Positions 50,777-62,687 of a DNA stretch of 64,000 nucleotides are shown one piece after another. Source of the DNA: Homalodisca vitripennis (lineage: Eukaryota; Arthropoda; Insecta; Hemiptera; Cicadellidae); assembly GCF_021130785.1 (NCBI RefSeq), contig NC_060215.1, positions 114,662,501 through 114,726,500 of the forward strand. The letters are read 5' to 3'. Numbering within the stretch: the first letter of the stretch is position 1; each line of letters starts with the position of its first letter. The notes below the pieces were generated by a model, which worked only from the letters and a program-made list of their open reading frames with translations, was not told where the DNA came from and made no database searches. A program made the position numbers and the translations under genes.

Positions 50777-53709
50777 TTACCTTCTTTGTCTTAGGCCTCT
50801 TCTTATTTCATCTCTTATTAAATTTACATTTACATGCCTTTTATCTTCTTCTTTTCTTCTCATTACCACTTCCAGGTAGTCAGCTACTGTGCGCCAGTTG
50901 TCTTCGCTCTCCACCATCATTGCCACCATACTCTCCACTGTAAGAGCTCTTCCCAGATTCTCCTCGACTCCTTTCCGCTGGTATTTCCACCGTGGGCATG
51001 CAAACACAGTATGAAGAGTAGTGTCACACTCTCCGTAGTACGCACAGGCATCTGTGTCGCTCAGAGCAAAGCGTCTCTTATAGTAGCCAAAGCACACATG
51101 TCCACTCAGTACCTGGGTTAGATAATAACTGCACTGTCCATGAGTTCTGCTGATCCATGGTCTAATGTCAGGGATTAGTCTCTTTGTCCATGTTACCTTT
51201 CCAGTGTCTTGTGACCACGCTTCCTGCCACTGTCTGGTGTAATGCTCTTCTTCCTGCAGAACTCCTGTCCGCTTCGCTATTCTTTTTTCTACCTGGAGCT
51301 TGATGGGCACTGTTCCAGATATCACGAAAGCTGCTTCCGTAGGAACAGTCCGGTATGCACTGCACACCCGGAGTGCTACTCTCCGTTGTGTCTGATCCAG
51401 CTTCTTTCTACTTTGGTTATGGTCCATAGCTCTGTGCCATATGGGTGCTGCATACAGCATCACTGAGTGCTCCTTCGAGCGAAGCACTTTCCTTACACTG
51501 GATCGTGGGCCACCTTTGTTTGGCATAAGCCTGCTAAGTGCCACAGCAGCCTTCTGCGCTTTGGCTGTAACCATTTCTGTATATGCGGCCATTCTGCAGT
51601 TCCGCTCAAAGACCCCCAGGTACTTAACACTATCTTTAGTCTCTACCACGGATCTTCCTATATGAAAGGTTACATTTCTTAGACTCCTTCTTGTGTTCAA
51701 TAGAATAGCCTCAGTTTTCTCATGCGCAAGCTGCAGTCTTTTCTCGCCAATGAGTATTGTGAGTCTACGCAATGCCGTCTTATCCCAGATTAGTTGGATC
51801 TTGCCTTGATCAGTAGAGCGGTATCATCTGCGTAACCCACCAGGAGTACATTTCCGGAAGCTGAGCCCTCAGTACTGAGTCATAGTAGATGTTCCACAGA
51901 TGAGGCCCTACTACAGAGCCTTGAGGGACCCCACAGACCATCTCCATGACCTCTCCTGCTCCGACTATTATTTTTCGGCCTGAAAAATAATTTCGTATGA
52001 TTCTCCTTAGGTAGGTTGAGATTCCTCTTTTTCTCAATTCTTCTAGTAGCCTATTCCTGCCCATGGGGCACTGTTGAAGGCATTCTTTAAATCCAGATCA
52101 CAAGAAGACATAGCTCTCTGTGTTGACTTGCTCTTCCTTTGATGTCATCAATCAGGTTGATGACTTGCTGCAGTGCATCTTCCGTCGATCTCCCTTTTCT
52201 GAACCCAAATTGATTGTTTGCCAGTCCACCCTTTTCATATACCTCTGTGAGCAGTCGCCCTACCAAGAGGTGTTCCAGGAGCTTGCTGTACGCATCAAGT
52301 ATACAGAGGGGTCTGTACTTCATCTCCCCATCTTCGCCTCGTTTCTTCTCTATCAGCACCAACCTAGCTGTCTTCCAGTCACTCAAGACCTGCCCTTTGG
52401 CCAGTAGGTCGTTCATGGCGTCCAATACAGTTTGGGGGTATGACTCCGCCGTGATCTTGACGATTTCAGGAGGTGTCATGTCGGGTCCAGATGCCTTTAC
52501 GGCTTTTATCTTCCCTGCAGCAGTCTTCAGCTCTTCTTCAGTGAAAATGTGATTCTCTTCAGCCTCCACTTCTTCCACTGCGCTGTTAGTCTCCCCAAGG
52601 TTAGTAAAGAGTGTCCTAGCAATTTCCAGCTGTCTCTCGTCACTTAACTTTCTATTGGTTTGCGGCTTAATCTTACCAGTGACAATTTTGTATCCGCACT
52701 CCCAGATATCAGTGTCAATCTCTTCTTGTACCTGTTTCCATGACGTTATATTTGCTCTCAAGACTGCCTTCTTCAGATTTCACCTTTTTTCCTTATAAGT
52801 TGAGACTATACGTTCTTTCTCCATCTGCGACAACCCTGCTCTAGTTGTAGCGCTTGTGACTCTTCTTCTGTGAGTTAGGCATTCCTTCCTGGTTCGTGTC
52901 AAATCCTCGCTCCACCAGTGTCTTTTGACATCTTTTTACCGTCAATGTTGTCAGGGCTTCAGGTGTGATCAATCTGCCTTGCATTCTCCAATCTCCTATT
53001 TCTTTTCCCAAGCGGTTTATATAGCCCTCTAGGTTAATCAGCTTCTAGCCTGTCGTAGATTTTCCCGCACCATACGCCCCCCTTTGGACCTCTTTCAAGA
53101 TATCAAAGAGAATGCATGGGTAGTCACTCAAGTTTTCATCTTCATGCACTCTCCAGTTAATTATTTTGTTTGCTTAGTCTTCTGTGCTTAAGGTGAGATC
53201 TATGAACGAAGTTGCTCCATTTCTGCTGAACGTAGGCTTGTTTCCATGGTTGTGGAGTACCAATCCATGTGCAGCAATCCAGTCTCCAACTATCTTCCCT
53301 TTCCCGTCCTCTCTTTGTGACCCCCACAATAATGACTTGGCATTAAAATCGCCGGCAATTATGCATGCTTTTGGATGTGCCCTTATAAAATTCCCTAGGG
53401 TGTTTAAATACTCCGAGAATTCCTCCAAGTTGATGTTAGGAGATATATAGCATTCCACGAAAGTTATATCTTCGGTCTTTATCCAAGCAAAGCCCTTTCC
53501 TAGTGATCCTTCTTCAGCAGGTTTGGCTGGAGTGCTATGCACCCTAAGTGCAATACACTTCTCCTGATCTCTGACCCATTCCGATCCGTTAGTATAAGCT
53601 AATATGACTCAGGGATGATCACCAAATCTATGCTTCTGCGGCGTACAGTGTCCTGAAGCAGATTAATGGCTGCTTTTCCCCGACCTAGATTACATTGCAG
53701 GACTTTCAT
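50777..53709 (-). pseudogene. R1-type ORF2: endonuclease, reverse transcriptase, C-terminal CCHC
   Basis: The start ATG at 53707-53709 gives MKVLQCNLGRGKAAINLLQD, an R1-like endonuclease N-terminus, and overlaps the ORF1 end by 20 nt in another frame. Endonuclease motifs include IIPES (then a stop), IIAGDFNAKS and TSFIDLTLS. The linker and RT follow with SDWKTARLVLIEKKR, YRPLCILDAYSKLLE, QFGFRKGRSTEDAL, motif A LDLKNAFNSAPW (frameshifted), motif B GVPQGSVVGPHLWN and motif C GYADDTALL at 51823-51834. The C-terminal part, 51772-50777, contains CAYYGECDTTLHTVFACPRW, the CCHC finger typical of R1/I-type ORF2. At least two frameshifts and one stop inactivate it. Confidence 0.88.
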
Positions 53710-54971
53710 TTCTACTGTGTTGTACTACCTTGTCTCCTTTTCTCATTTCCCGAACTAGCTCCCTTAACAGTGCGCACTTCATGCTATTTGATCTGTGACC
53801 ACTATCCTTGCACTCAATACACCTTGGCTTGCTATTGCACTCTTTACCCAGGTGGCCTTCTTCTCCGCAGTTCAAACAGAGGTTTTTCATTCGGTCTTTG
53901 TTTTGACATCTGCTTGCCATGTGGCCGTATTCTTGGCATGAACAAAATTTCTCTTCGTACTCAAGTATTTTCCTCAGTGTTTGCTCCATTTGTGGTATCA
54001 CTGTGCCATACACAGCCCCTTCTGCATCCTCATAGTTGTTTTTTGCACTCAGTAAACCTTTACGTATGCTTCTAACAAGGTTTGAGCCTGTTCCTCTGGA
54101 TCTATAGTTAAGATGACCGTGGTTTGCTCAGTGTACTGATTTTCCCCATCGCCCATACAAGTAGCTTTGGTAGTGTACTGTACTATGTCCCCTGCTCTCA
54201 GTTCTTTCCCCTTAACTATGGCTCTAACCTCAGGTAATACATCCAGCAACTTCTCAGAGCCATCTTCATTTTGGGCTACCGTAGGCTGTGTTATGATTAT
54301 GGCATTCTTGCCGCTGTCGTCCTCCATAACTTCGAGTGTTGGTATATACTTCGCCAGGGCAATTTTCCATCAGGAAGTTTGATAGTTGATCATCATCCAG
54401 CTTTTTACTGAGCTCTTCTAGTAACGTTTTGGCCTTGTTGTTCCTTGTGGACCTGTCTGGCGTCCCTTTTTCATCATTTTCAGTCTGTGTCCCTACACTA
54501 ACCCCAGCTGTAATCTTTGCTCTCTTTTCATCAGCCCTGACAACGCTCTCATTTTCAAGGACCAGCCTATTTACAAAACACTTCAGCTTAAAGCTGCATT
54601 CCTTCTTGACTTTGGAGCTTCCACTAACGATGTCATGACGTTTCTTGACTTCAGATCCTATTAGGTTTATGGGCTCCGTGAGATCGTATCCTATGCTTAA
54701 CTTCATATGATTCTCTCAATTTCCGTTTTCCTCTTCTTTCTTGGCTACCTGTGTCCCGCTTGAGGAGTCAGCTTTGTAGGTCCCCCAATGAGTTTGACCG
54801 ATTTGCCCGCACAGCAGCAGTTCTAGTTGTAGGTGATAGAGCTGAGCTATCTTGCTTTTTATCAGTGTCCCTCAGTTCCAGTTCAGCAGATGTTCTTCTC
54901 TTGCTTAAGGCGTCTTCCTCTTCCTCTGTCGGACCTTTCTGGTGGTTCCTATTAGGTGACCTGGAGCGCAA
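53690..54971 (-). pseudogene. R1-type ORF1, 3' portion with three CCHC zinc knuckles
   Basis: Gag-like RNA-binding protein of the retrotransposon, continued on the other side of the nested LINE. Frames at 54971-54768, 54706-54266, 54327-54049 and 54013-53690 join end to end through small frameshifts. In order they give an Arg/Ser/Glu-rich region (RSPNRNHQKGPTEEEEDALS), GVSVGTQTEND, a region ending EEQAQTLLEAYVK, and three knuckles: CSCQEYGHMASRC, CLNCGEEGHLGKEC and CIECKDSGHRSNSMKC. It ends with RNESPAM and TAA at 53690. The last 20 nt overlap the start of ORF2. Confidence 0.85.
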
Positions 54972-55189
54972 CTACGGCAGTCGTCTTAAGATGCGTCGCG
55001 GGATCGAAACCTGCTAGCATCACTTTCTTTTTGCTCTGAACATAGTGTTAGCATGGACATATATTAAAGACTTATTTTAGTACTCGCTGTAAATAATTTT
55101 TTTTTGTTTTAATCAAATAATTTATATTGGAGCTACAACTTAAATTAATTTATTTTATTTATATACTATAGGTAAATTACTTAATTAAA

Positions 55190-56875
55190 ATGGACTTCAC
55201 CTTGGATAATACACAAAAAGGCCGGCCTTGTTTAATATACCAAAAACATAAGTACAGGTTGAAAAGAACTTTGTTAAATGGTGACATATCGTGGTGTTGT
55301 CTTGGTAAAAACTGCGGAGCTTCAGTAAAAACGACTCTCAAAAAACTGTGTTAACAATATGCAACGAGAAACACAGTGGCCCTCACCCCGTCTCCCTTCG
55401 GTCCCTGACTCCTGACAGCACGAGATCTCTGCCGGTGTCAGAATCAAGTCTGTCAATTAACGATAGTCCGTCAGTCTCTCCTTTGTTATCACGACTGTTC
55501 AATAAGAAGTCACTTTCGGACTGCGGTACTCAGACTGAGGACACTTACATGAAAACCAAGGACGAGCTGATTGAACGCATAAATCAGTTGACCCATCAGC
55601 AGTCGAGTCTGGTTCTCCCAGTGCCAGTCAATGCACCTCCAGCTTGAACAGAAAGAAAAGGAAATCGATCTTCTAAAAAGTCGTCATGTGGAGGTTCGGG
55701 AGTTGGCCGTGCAAAATGATGAACTCCCCGAGGACATCATAGACAAGATCGAGCCTTGTCAGCGTTGTGTAGTTCTGAGAGAGGAGACGCAAAATATGAT
55801 CCAGACCATCAGGACGTTAGAAAACGAAAATGAACGTCTCCGGACCTCATCATATGAGCGTACTGAGGCTGAGCGCAATACTACTGGAGTCAGCTTACTT
55901 GATGTTAGCGAGAGCTCGTCACTCCATTCACCTCTGCCCTTAAGCAACGGTTTCTCGTTGTTGTCTGGACATATCTCGGACACTGAAGATTTTGTGGAGA
56001 TCAAAAAAGTAAGAAAAAGAAAAGGAAAACAAATAAACAAAATAAGTATATCAACAAAACACAAAAGTACCAAACATTAAATAAGTCTGATAAGGAAAAG
56101 GCCACGGAAATACCACATAAACTTCATATCTTCGCTGACAGCCATGGTTAAAAATATATTTCACCTGTTAGATCAAAAAGTTTCCTCGAAATGTGAAGTA
56201 TTCATCAATGCGTGCTCAGGAGCGTCGTTGAGCCATGTCTTGGAAAATGCTCATAGTATGACAAAAAACTTCACAAAAGATGACACGATCGTTATTATGG
56301 CTGGGGCCAACGACCTCTCAAACATCACTCCAAGAAATAATCGACCTGCTAGAGTTCTCGTAGGCCAGATGATGAACTTTATCATGAGGCACAACCACAC
56401 TAATGTTATTGTGGTTTCCATGTTTCATCGCCATCAAGATCATTGGGACTCATACATTAATAGAGAAGTGAGGCGAATTAATATGACGCTACATGAGTGT
56501 CTCGAGAAGGTGGGAGATTCAATGGTGGACGTGAAGATGTTGGGTAGGCTATTGTTTACTCAACACGGCCAACATCTCAATCAGTTGGGAAAACGAGTAC
56601 TCAGCGGTATGATCGCTGTATCTGCGAGAAAACTACGCCTGGTTTCCACTCGACGTCCAAAACCTGTCGCCGAGCTGCAGTCGCCGCCTACCTGTATGGA
56701 CCTCTCCGGACCAATAACCTTACGTCATGAGACGTATGCCGCCGCCGTCAGACCCTCCGATCAACCAGAGACTTCCAGCCTCCAAACGACACCAAGTCAA
56801 CGAGAGACTGACTCTCGATCGACAGAACACCATACTTTTTTAGGGTCCCCACTTCGGATCGACAGGCAGAATTGA
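55190..56875 (+). pseudogene. LINE ORF1: FLYWCH-like zinc finger, coiled coil, SGNH esterase
   Basis: ATG at 55190 opens MDFTLDNTQKGRPCLIYQKH, then KYRL, ISWCCLGKNCGASVKT and, after a one-base shift at an A-run near 55341-55347, CNEKHSGPHP. The F, L/Y, W, C, C and H positions fit the FLYWCH zinc finger. Next comes a Ser/Pro-rich linker with CGTQTE. From 55631 there is a coiled coil (LEQKEKEIDLLKSRHVEV, MIQTIRTLENENERL). An SGNH-hydrolase-like domain follows: IFADSHG (nucleophile Ser block, near 56127-56147, with a frameshift just after it), INACSGAS, VIMAGANDLSN and HGQHLNQLG. The esterase domain ends near 56640, leaving a Pro/Ser-rich tail to TGA at 56875. It is split by about four single-base frameshifts. 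Confidence 0.8.
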
Positions 56876-59754
56876 ATATATCAAAACAAAAACAAAAACC
56901 TATTGCAAACGTTCCATTCCAAATTTTATTGAGACTGCTTCACCAAAACGCTCAATTCGCAACTAACAAACTGGATGCACTTCAGCTCATGTGTGAAGAT
57001 CTGAACACAGATGTACTTGTTGTAACCGAAAACGGGTTCAACAGTAAACACATTGAGCAATGTAAAATTCCAAATTTTAAATTGGCGAACTCGTACTGTC
57101 GTAATCACTCCAAAGGAGGTGGGGTCGCAATTTTTTTGAAACAAAATTTCATTTCAAAAACTTTTTCTATTCAAGAAACAGACGAGAAACATTTTGAAGC
57201 TGTCGGAATTAAACTTAAAACCCAAAATTCAAAATTAATTGTCATTGGCATCTACAGGTCTCCCAGTGGCAACGAAAACATGTTTTTTTACAAAATTAGA
57301 ATCCTTACTAACGGACCTGACGAATCATCACCTTGACTACATCCTGATAGGTGATTTTAATATAAACGTCTTGGACAACAACCAGCAAACCACAAAACGA
57401 TTAGCAGATTTATTAAGGTCATTTGACCTCGAGTTGCTTGTCAAGACCCCAACAAGAGTGACAGCAACGACAAAATCGGCTATTGACAATGTTATCTCCA
57501 ACCTTCCTAATGTCGCAGTGTCTGTGGTGAATACAGCGATTTCTGACCACTATGGCCAAGAGGCCGTAATTAGTGGAACAAAATTCATTAGGGAGCCCAA
57601 AATTTCCAAAACCGTAAGAAACACAAGGCCAGAAAATCTCGCTCTCCTCAACTCTTTCCTTTCGAAAGAAAAGTGGGACTTTCTAAATGTATCCAAACCA
57701 GTTGAGCAACAGTTTGAAACTTTTAATAGTTATTTAAACTTTTATTTAGATCTATGTTGTCCAAAAAGAACCATCAAAATTGGTCAAAAATTACAAACAA
57801 TAAATGGATCACTAAAGGAATTCTCATCTCGAGAGAAAAACTTAAGTTTTACTCTGAAATTTATAAACAAACACAAGATGACAATTTTAAAACATTTTTC
57901 AGGAAATATAAAACAATTTATAGAAAGGTGATCCATGCAGCAAAAGCATATGATGTCTCAAAAGCGATTATATCTTCAAAAAACATTTCTAAAACTATTT
58001 GGGGCATCATTAACAATAAATCAAATCCTTCAAAAATAGCACAGATCAAAATTGGAGATCGGCTTTTGGATGATGAAACTGAGGTGGCTAACGAGTTTAA
58101 CAAGTTTTTTGCAACTGTGGCTTGTGACCAAGGCCCTCGGCCATCGGCTCCTGTAGCAAACACCACGAGAAGACAAATTCCATCAGCCTCTATGTGCTTG
58201 GCACCGGTCGACGAGAAAGAAGTCGTCAGTATTATTCAGCAGCTCCCAGCCAAAAAGTCGAATGATCTTAATTCAAACTCAATGTGGCTCATAAAAAAAT
58301 GCTCGAAGCATATTGTGAGGCCTCGACCGCCTTGATAAATTCCTCATTTCAATTGGGAGTTTTTCCCTCACTCCTGAAGATGTCAAAAGTAACCCCTATC
58401 TTTAAAAAAGACGACCCTACACTCATGAATAACTATCGGCCTGTCTCTATTTTGCCTATTTTGAGCAAACCATTTGAAAAGTTGTTTTTATTGCGAATGC
58501 TTCAATTTCTGAATAAACACAATCAGCTCTCAAATGACCAATTTGGCTTCAGAAAGGGCAAATCGACAATAGATGCAATTGTGGGTCTTGTCGATATGAT
58601 TGTAGAGGGATTGGAAAGTCGAAATCACACTTTAAGTGTGTTTCTCGATTTATCTAAAGCTTTCGATTGTGTTGACCATATTACACTGCTTGACAGACTG
58701 GAATCGCATGGCATTCGAGGCGTGCCTCTCACATGGCTTAGTTCGTTCCTAAGTCATAGAAACTCAAGTTGTCCAAATTTCTAATCATATTTCAAATTCT
58801 GTAAATATGAGTTATGGAGTTCCTCAAGGATCCATTCTCAGTCCAATTATCTTCCTGCTTTATGTTAATGACATAAAATCATCACTGCCACACGGGAAAA
58901 TCGTGCAGTATGCTGATGATACGACTCTTTGTTTTAACGAATCTTCGAAATCAGATTTGGAACAAAACGCATTTGTTGGAATGAACAATTGTGTCCAACA
59001 TTTTCATAGCCTCAATCTAAATACAAATTCATCTAAATCTAACGTTTTAAATTTCACTTTAAACCCAGTAGACTTTGAGTGTGGACCTAGCGTTATGTTA
59101 GCGGATACAATACTAGAAGAAGTCTATTCCTCAAAATTCCTTGGAATTTACCTTGATCAAGGTTTGACATGGAATGTTCACATCGATCACGTTTGCTCAA
59201 AATTAGCCTCAGGCATTTATGTTCTGAGGTCTCTAGCCAAATACTGCCCAAGTCAAGTTTTGATAACGGCGTATTATGGCTTGATTTATCCACACCTCAC
59301 TTACGGATTGGTACTATGGGGTGCCTGTGCAAGGAACCAATTTTCAAGAGTGTTTAAATTACAGAAGCGAGCGATCCGCACCATTGCAAAATTGAAGTTT
59401 AGAGAGTCGTGCAGGTCAACTTTCAAAAGGTTGCAACTGTTAACTCTGCCTAGCCTCTACATTTTACAAACAACGTTGTATTGTATGTCTAAATGTGCCT
59501 TGATTACGGGCCGAGACATTCACTCGTACGGGACTAGAGGCAGAGACAACTACCGAACTGGGAGACACAGGACGGTGGTTTATGAACGCTTGCCTTCACA
59601 GGCAGGGGTTCATTTTATTAACAGATTGCCTAATGAATTAAGAAAAGCCTCGACGCTCAAGGCGTTAAAAACTCGTTTAAAACGCTGTTTAGCGTCAAAT
59701 GCATTTTACAATGTAAAAGAGTTTCTGGGGTATGACTGGGAGACCACACAATAA
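56872..59754 (+). pseudogene. LINE ORF2: AP-type endonuclease and reverse transcriptase
   Basis: The endonuclease reads HQNAQFATNKLDAL, VLVVTENGF, GGGVAIFLK, IGIYRSPSGN, YILIGDFNINVL, SAIDNVISN and ISDHYG, so the usual N, E, Y, D/N and SDH positions are present. RT follows with [40 protein letters not shown], motif [15 protein letters not shown], motif B YGVPQGSILSP and motif C VQYADDTTL (YADD at 58909-58920). It ends with GYDWETTQ and TAA at 59754. Four one-base frameshifts (near 57285, 57788, 58297 and 58758) break it, and no in-frame nonsense codon was seen inside the joined segments. ORF1 ends at 56875. The true ORF2 start is uncertain because no ATG begins this frame there. Confidence 0.88.
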
Positions 59755-59904
59755 CAAGACTGACTCTCGAACGAAGTGGGAATTATTGGCGATGGATGAA
59801 CGTGGAATGAGTGATCAAATGTATGTCTGAATGAGAGCTCGATGTTGTATGTATGTCCAAATTTTAACATATTTGACGTTTGCTATACAAATGTATTTTG
59901 TCTC

Positions 59905-59935
59905 CGCAATAAAAAATTGACTATTGACTATTGAC
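59905..59935 (+). repeat. LINE 3' tail: polyadenylation-like signal and TTGACTA repeats
   Basis: After aataaaaaa come ttgacta, ttgacta and ttgac (59917-59935), a 7-bp tandem tail that ends at the junction with the interrupted R1-type element. Short tandem-repeat tails serve as reverse-transcription start sites in CR1/L2-type LINEs. Confidence 0.75.
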
Positions 59936-59948
59936 CTTTCGAGGCTAA

Positions 59949-60392
59949 CTATTCTGTGATGTTGCTCGAGAAGTGATCGCTCAAACTCCTCTCTCTCCCT
60001 TCTTTCTTTTCTTCTGCACCCTCCAGCTCCATGTCTTGTAGCGTTTTGTCTGTCTTCATCGCTCTGAACGGTTCGTCTCCTACTTTCTCTCTCTGCTGGC
60101 TAGATGTTATCATCACTCCTGAGATTGATTTTTCCTTCGCCTCCTTTCTCTCCTCTCCAAGCAATTTTAGGCCCTCCCCAGAATCCAAGGGGCCGGTCCC
60201 CGAAGGGAGTGGATTCCCCGACTGAATTGTCAGGTTACCACCTGGGGTAGTTCTATCCAGATTTGTTTTTCCATAGCTGTCACCATTGGCTTTATAGGGT
60301 GCCTTCCTTTTGTTGCTGAGCTTCAGTCCTTCTATGCAGTTTGACCTACTTCCAGGGACGCTGTTGATGTTGTTCAGCCATCCTGGTTGCAC
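59949..60392 (-). pseudogene. R1-type ORF1, 5' portion (cut by nested insertion)
   Basis: The frame starts with MQPGWLNNINSVPGSR and continues for about 147 codons of hydrophilic, Lys/Glu-rich sequence (GAEEKKEGRERSLSDHF), typical of the disordered N-terminus of R1-clade gag-like proteins. It stops where the nested LINE begins. Only about 56 bp of 5' UTR lies between this ATG and the target-site duplication at 60449. Orientation and spacing tie it to the downstream half at 53690-54971. Confidence 0.7.
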
Positions 60393-60457
60393 AGGGGCTC
60401 CTCCTCCCCATCAGTGCTGGGTCCCGGGCTTGCCACCGGCGTAGCGGAGTTCAGTCT

Positions 60458-61239
60458 AGGAATCATATAAATATTGATATACCTAATATTTATCGTATCC
60501 CTCAATAGTAACAAATGGACGCGATGTCCCGTCAACGATTTTCTATCATAAAAATTGCAATTAGTGTTTTTTGTATGGTCTGTGACTCCACTTGATATAC
60601 TTCACGGACTCATTGAAGTCGCTTGTTGCCTCATATTGTAGCCAACGAGCGAATGGTTAGTTAGATTGTGTTAGTGTCCCTTTTTGTTCCTTCAGCTGCT
60701 GTATATATGCCGTCCCAGAACGTCTAACTTCGAATACTCTACACATCCACATTTGTTTATTAAGTAAAAATGGCCCAAAATAGGTTAATTAGTCTGAATT
60801 TGTCATTTCTGCCATCTATAATAAAAATTAAATAATACTAATAGCTATTACTTTGTATCACACTACGGTGTCTGATAATTATTAATACAAATACATAATA
60901 CTAGGACACCGAGTGGCACATTAAAAGTTCTGTAACTCAATCAGCTATCATATATATATTATTGCCTACCTTTACAGTAAGTATTTTTTTAAATATAATT
61001 ATAAGAGCATTTGTGGGTAGTATTTTAGAATAAATATATGCCTACTCTTGACTATTATAACTAAGTAATACACATACTAAATGTCGTTCAACTCTTTTTA
61101 CTGGGTTTTGTTGCGATGGGATATCAAGTTTTAAAACAGCCAAAACATCTTCACACGCTCTCGCATTTATGATATCTGTGTAAAGGACTGTATTGACATG
61201 TAAAATGTAATGATCATAATGTAAAAAAAAGTTAAGTAG
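60458..61239. other. Unassigned AT-rich DNA
   Basis: Flank beyond the R1-type element. No gene or repeat is recognised. Confidence 0.5.
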
Positions 61240-61294
61240 TCTTATTTTACCAGGCGAAGTTAGGGCTAAGAAGCCCTCTCTAACACTTAACCTG
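61240..61294 (-). repeat. 55-bp dispersed hairpin repeat, copy 2
   Basis: Appears identical to 32698-32752 over 55 bp and in the same orientation. On the + strand it follows an A-run, which on the minus strand would be a T-rich 3' tail. The flanks on the other side differ beyond cctg, so both copies end at the same place. Confidence 0.7.
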
Positions 61295-62684
61295 TGGATT
61301 ATTAGGTCATAGGGTTATTTGAAATATTAACAAGGAATATTCTGCATTCATTAGAGTTCTAGTGAAGACCTTTTCAAATTTGTACGAAAGTCATTTTTGT
61401 TTACATAAACAGTCTTGAACCCAGGACAAAGCATTGAGGAGTTCCCGATGTGATATTTTGAGCTCGAATTAAATAAGTGGCTCATTTTCCAATATACTTA
61501 AGCTCATCTAATGGGTTCCTCCTTATTATGTACATGTGAAACCACTATATGTAGTACATGGGATACCTAGTGTACATAGTTAAGCAATAAGGTGTATACC
61601 TACCTCATACATATACATCATGGAGGAAACTATACATGCTCTAGCAGTATAGAGTTGTGGAATTCATTTTTAAGTTGATCAGTACTATATTCAATGAGAC
61701 TAAATTTGCAGTGATTGTTACCAGTTATAGTTAATATTTTAGTCAAGAATCATTGTTTATGGGCTTTACTTAGGTTAGTTCATTTAATAATAAATAATCC
61801 ATGCGTCTGATCGCATTATTCCTCAAATCGTAGGCACGGATTGTGTAACAACAAATAGTTTTTAATTATTTTATAAATTATTGGAGTTAGGGATATTGGC
61901 CGATAGTTTAAAGTTTGGTAAGGCTCTCTGTATGATAAACCTGTAGTAGACTTTAGCCACTTTTAAAACAGATAAAAAGCTACAAGACTAATTTGACCAG
62001 CTTAAATTTAACTGATAATTGTTAGCCTTTAGACTAAGGGTTCAAGCTTTACTTCTTAACACACACGTAACTTAAATACAATATTTTTTGTTTGTTTTAG
62101 GTAGTAAATAATCTGAGATATTTCTGTCTATTCGTTAAACTCAGGAAAAATCTGAGAACTTTGGATTTTCATTTGGTAATAATACCTCATGACCCTTAAC
62201 TTGGCCATTTTGAATTTTTGTGATCCTTCAAAGTTAAGTTCGGCACTTTTGATTCCTTTTCAAATTTAATTACACTCCACAATGCATTTGTTTTATTAAG
62301 AAATTCGGCTGCAGCGTTCTTTCTTGCTTCTAATCTTAGTAGTCCAAGGATTAAGCTGTAATATATTGTGATGGCTGAGGTACTCCTTTACACGTGTCAC
62401 CTCAGTTACCTCAGTGCTCGGAAAGAGTTACGCTATTTTCTTTACAGTGTGCATGCGAAATCAGACATTTTCCAATAATAACTGACAGTATCGCTTAATA
62501 GAGAATGCTGGTGGTGTGGCATATAACATGTATAATATAGTTTGTAGTCTTCAAAATAAGATATTTGTGATGTTTTTTTGGGTATAAAATAAAATAAATC
62601 CATTTAACGTACGTAAAACGTTCGTTATTATGGTTTATTTTACCCAGACCCTGAAATTGATGAAATCAGGTAGGTTAATTGAAC

Positions 62685-62687
<3 letters not shown>
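61295..62687. other. Unassigned AT-rich DNA
   Basis: No gene, RNA or repeat is recognised. Confidence 0.5.

Larger units (their letters stand above)
55015..59935 (+). mobile_element. Nested near-full-length LINE of the CR1/L2/Daphne/Crack type
   Basis: This + strand element of about 4.9 kb interrupts ORF1 of the minus-strand R1-type element. It has about 175 bp of 5' leader, ORF1 (zinc finger, coiled coil, esterase), ORF2 (endonuclease, RT) and a 3' end of aataaaaaa followed by TTGACTA repeats instead of poly(A). An esterase-bearing ORF1 and a short tandem-repeat tail are known marks of the CR1/L2 superfamily. I cannot choose the exact clade by eye. No clear target-site duplication is visible at the junctions. 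Its 5' boundary is accurate to perhaps 15 bp. Confidence 0.85.
50622..60457 (-). mobile_element. R1-clade non-LTR retrotransposon with 9-bp TSD, split by a nested LINE
   Basis: The minus-strand element runs from about 60448 (5') to 50631 (3'), ending in a run of A on its sense strand (T on +). The 9-mer gttcagtct lies immediately outside both ends, at 50622-50630 and 60449-60457, as expected of a target-site duplication. Removing the insert at 55015-59935 leaves about 4.9 kb, a normal full length. It has a gag-like ORF1 with CCHC knuckles, an overlapping ORF2 with endonuclease, YADD RT and C-terminal CCHC, and a short 3' UTR. Several frameshifts and stops make it inactive. Neither flank resembles 28S rDNA, so it is an R1-clade member that did not insert in rDNA, or has a different target. 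Confidence 0.9.

Noticed and set aside
54429..55017. + strand frames across R1 ORF1 (for example 54429-54638 and 54751-55017)
   Set aside because: They are shadows of the minus-strand gag-like ORF1.
55015..59940. Target-site duplication for the nested LINE
   Set aside because: The flanks (ctgctagc at the left, aggctaac at the right) are only vaguely alike. I cannot call a duplication.
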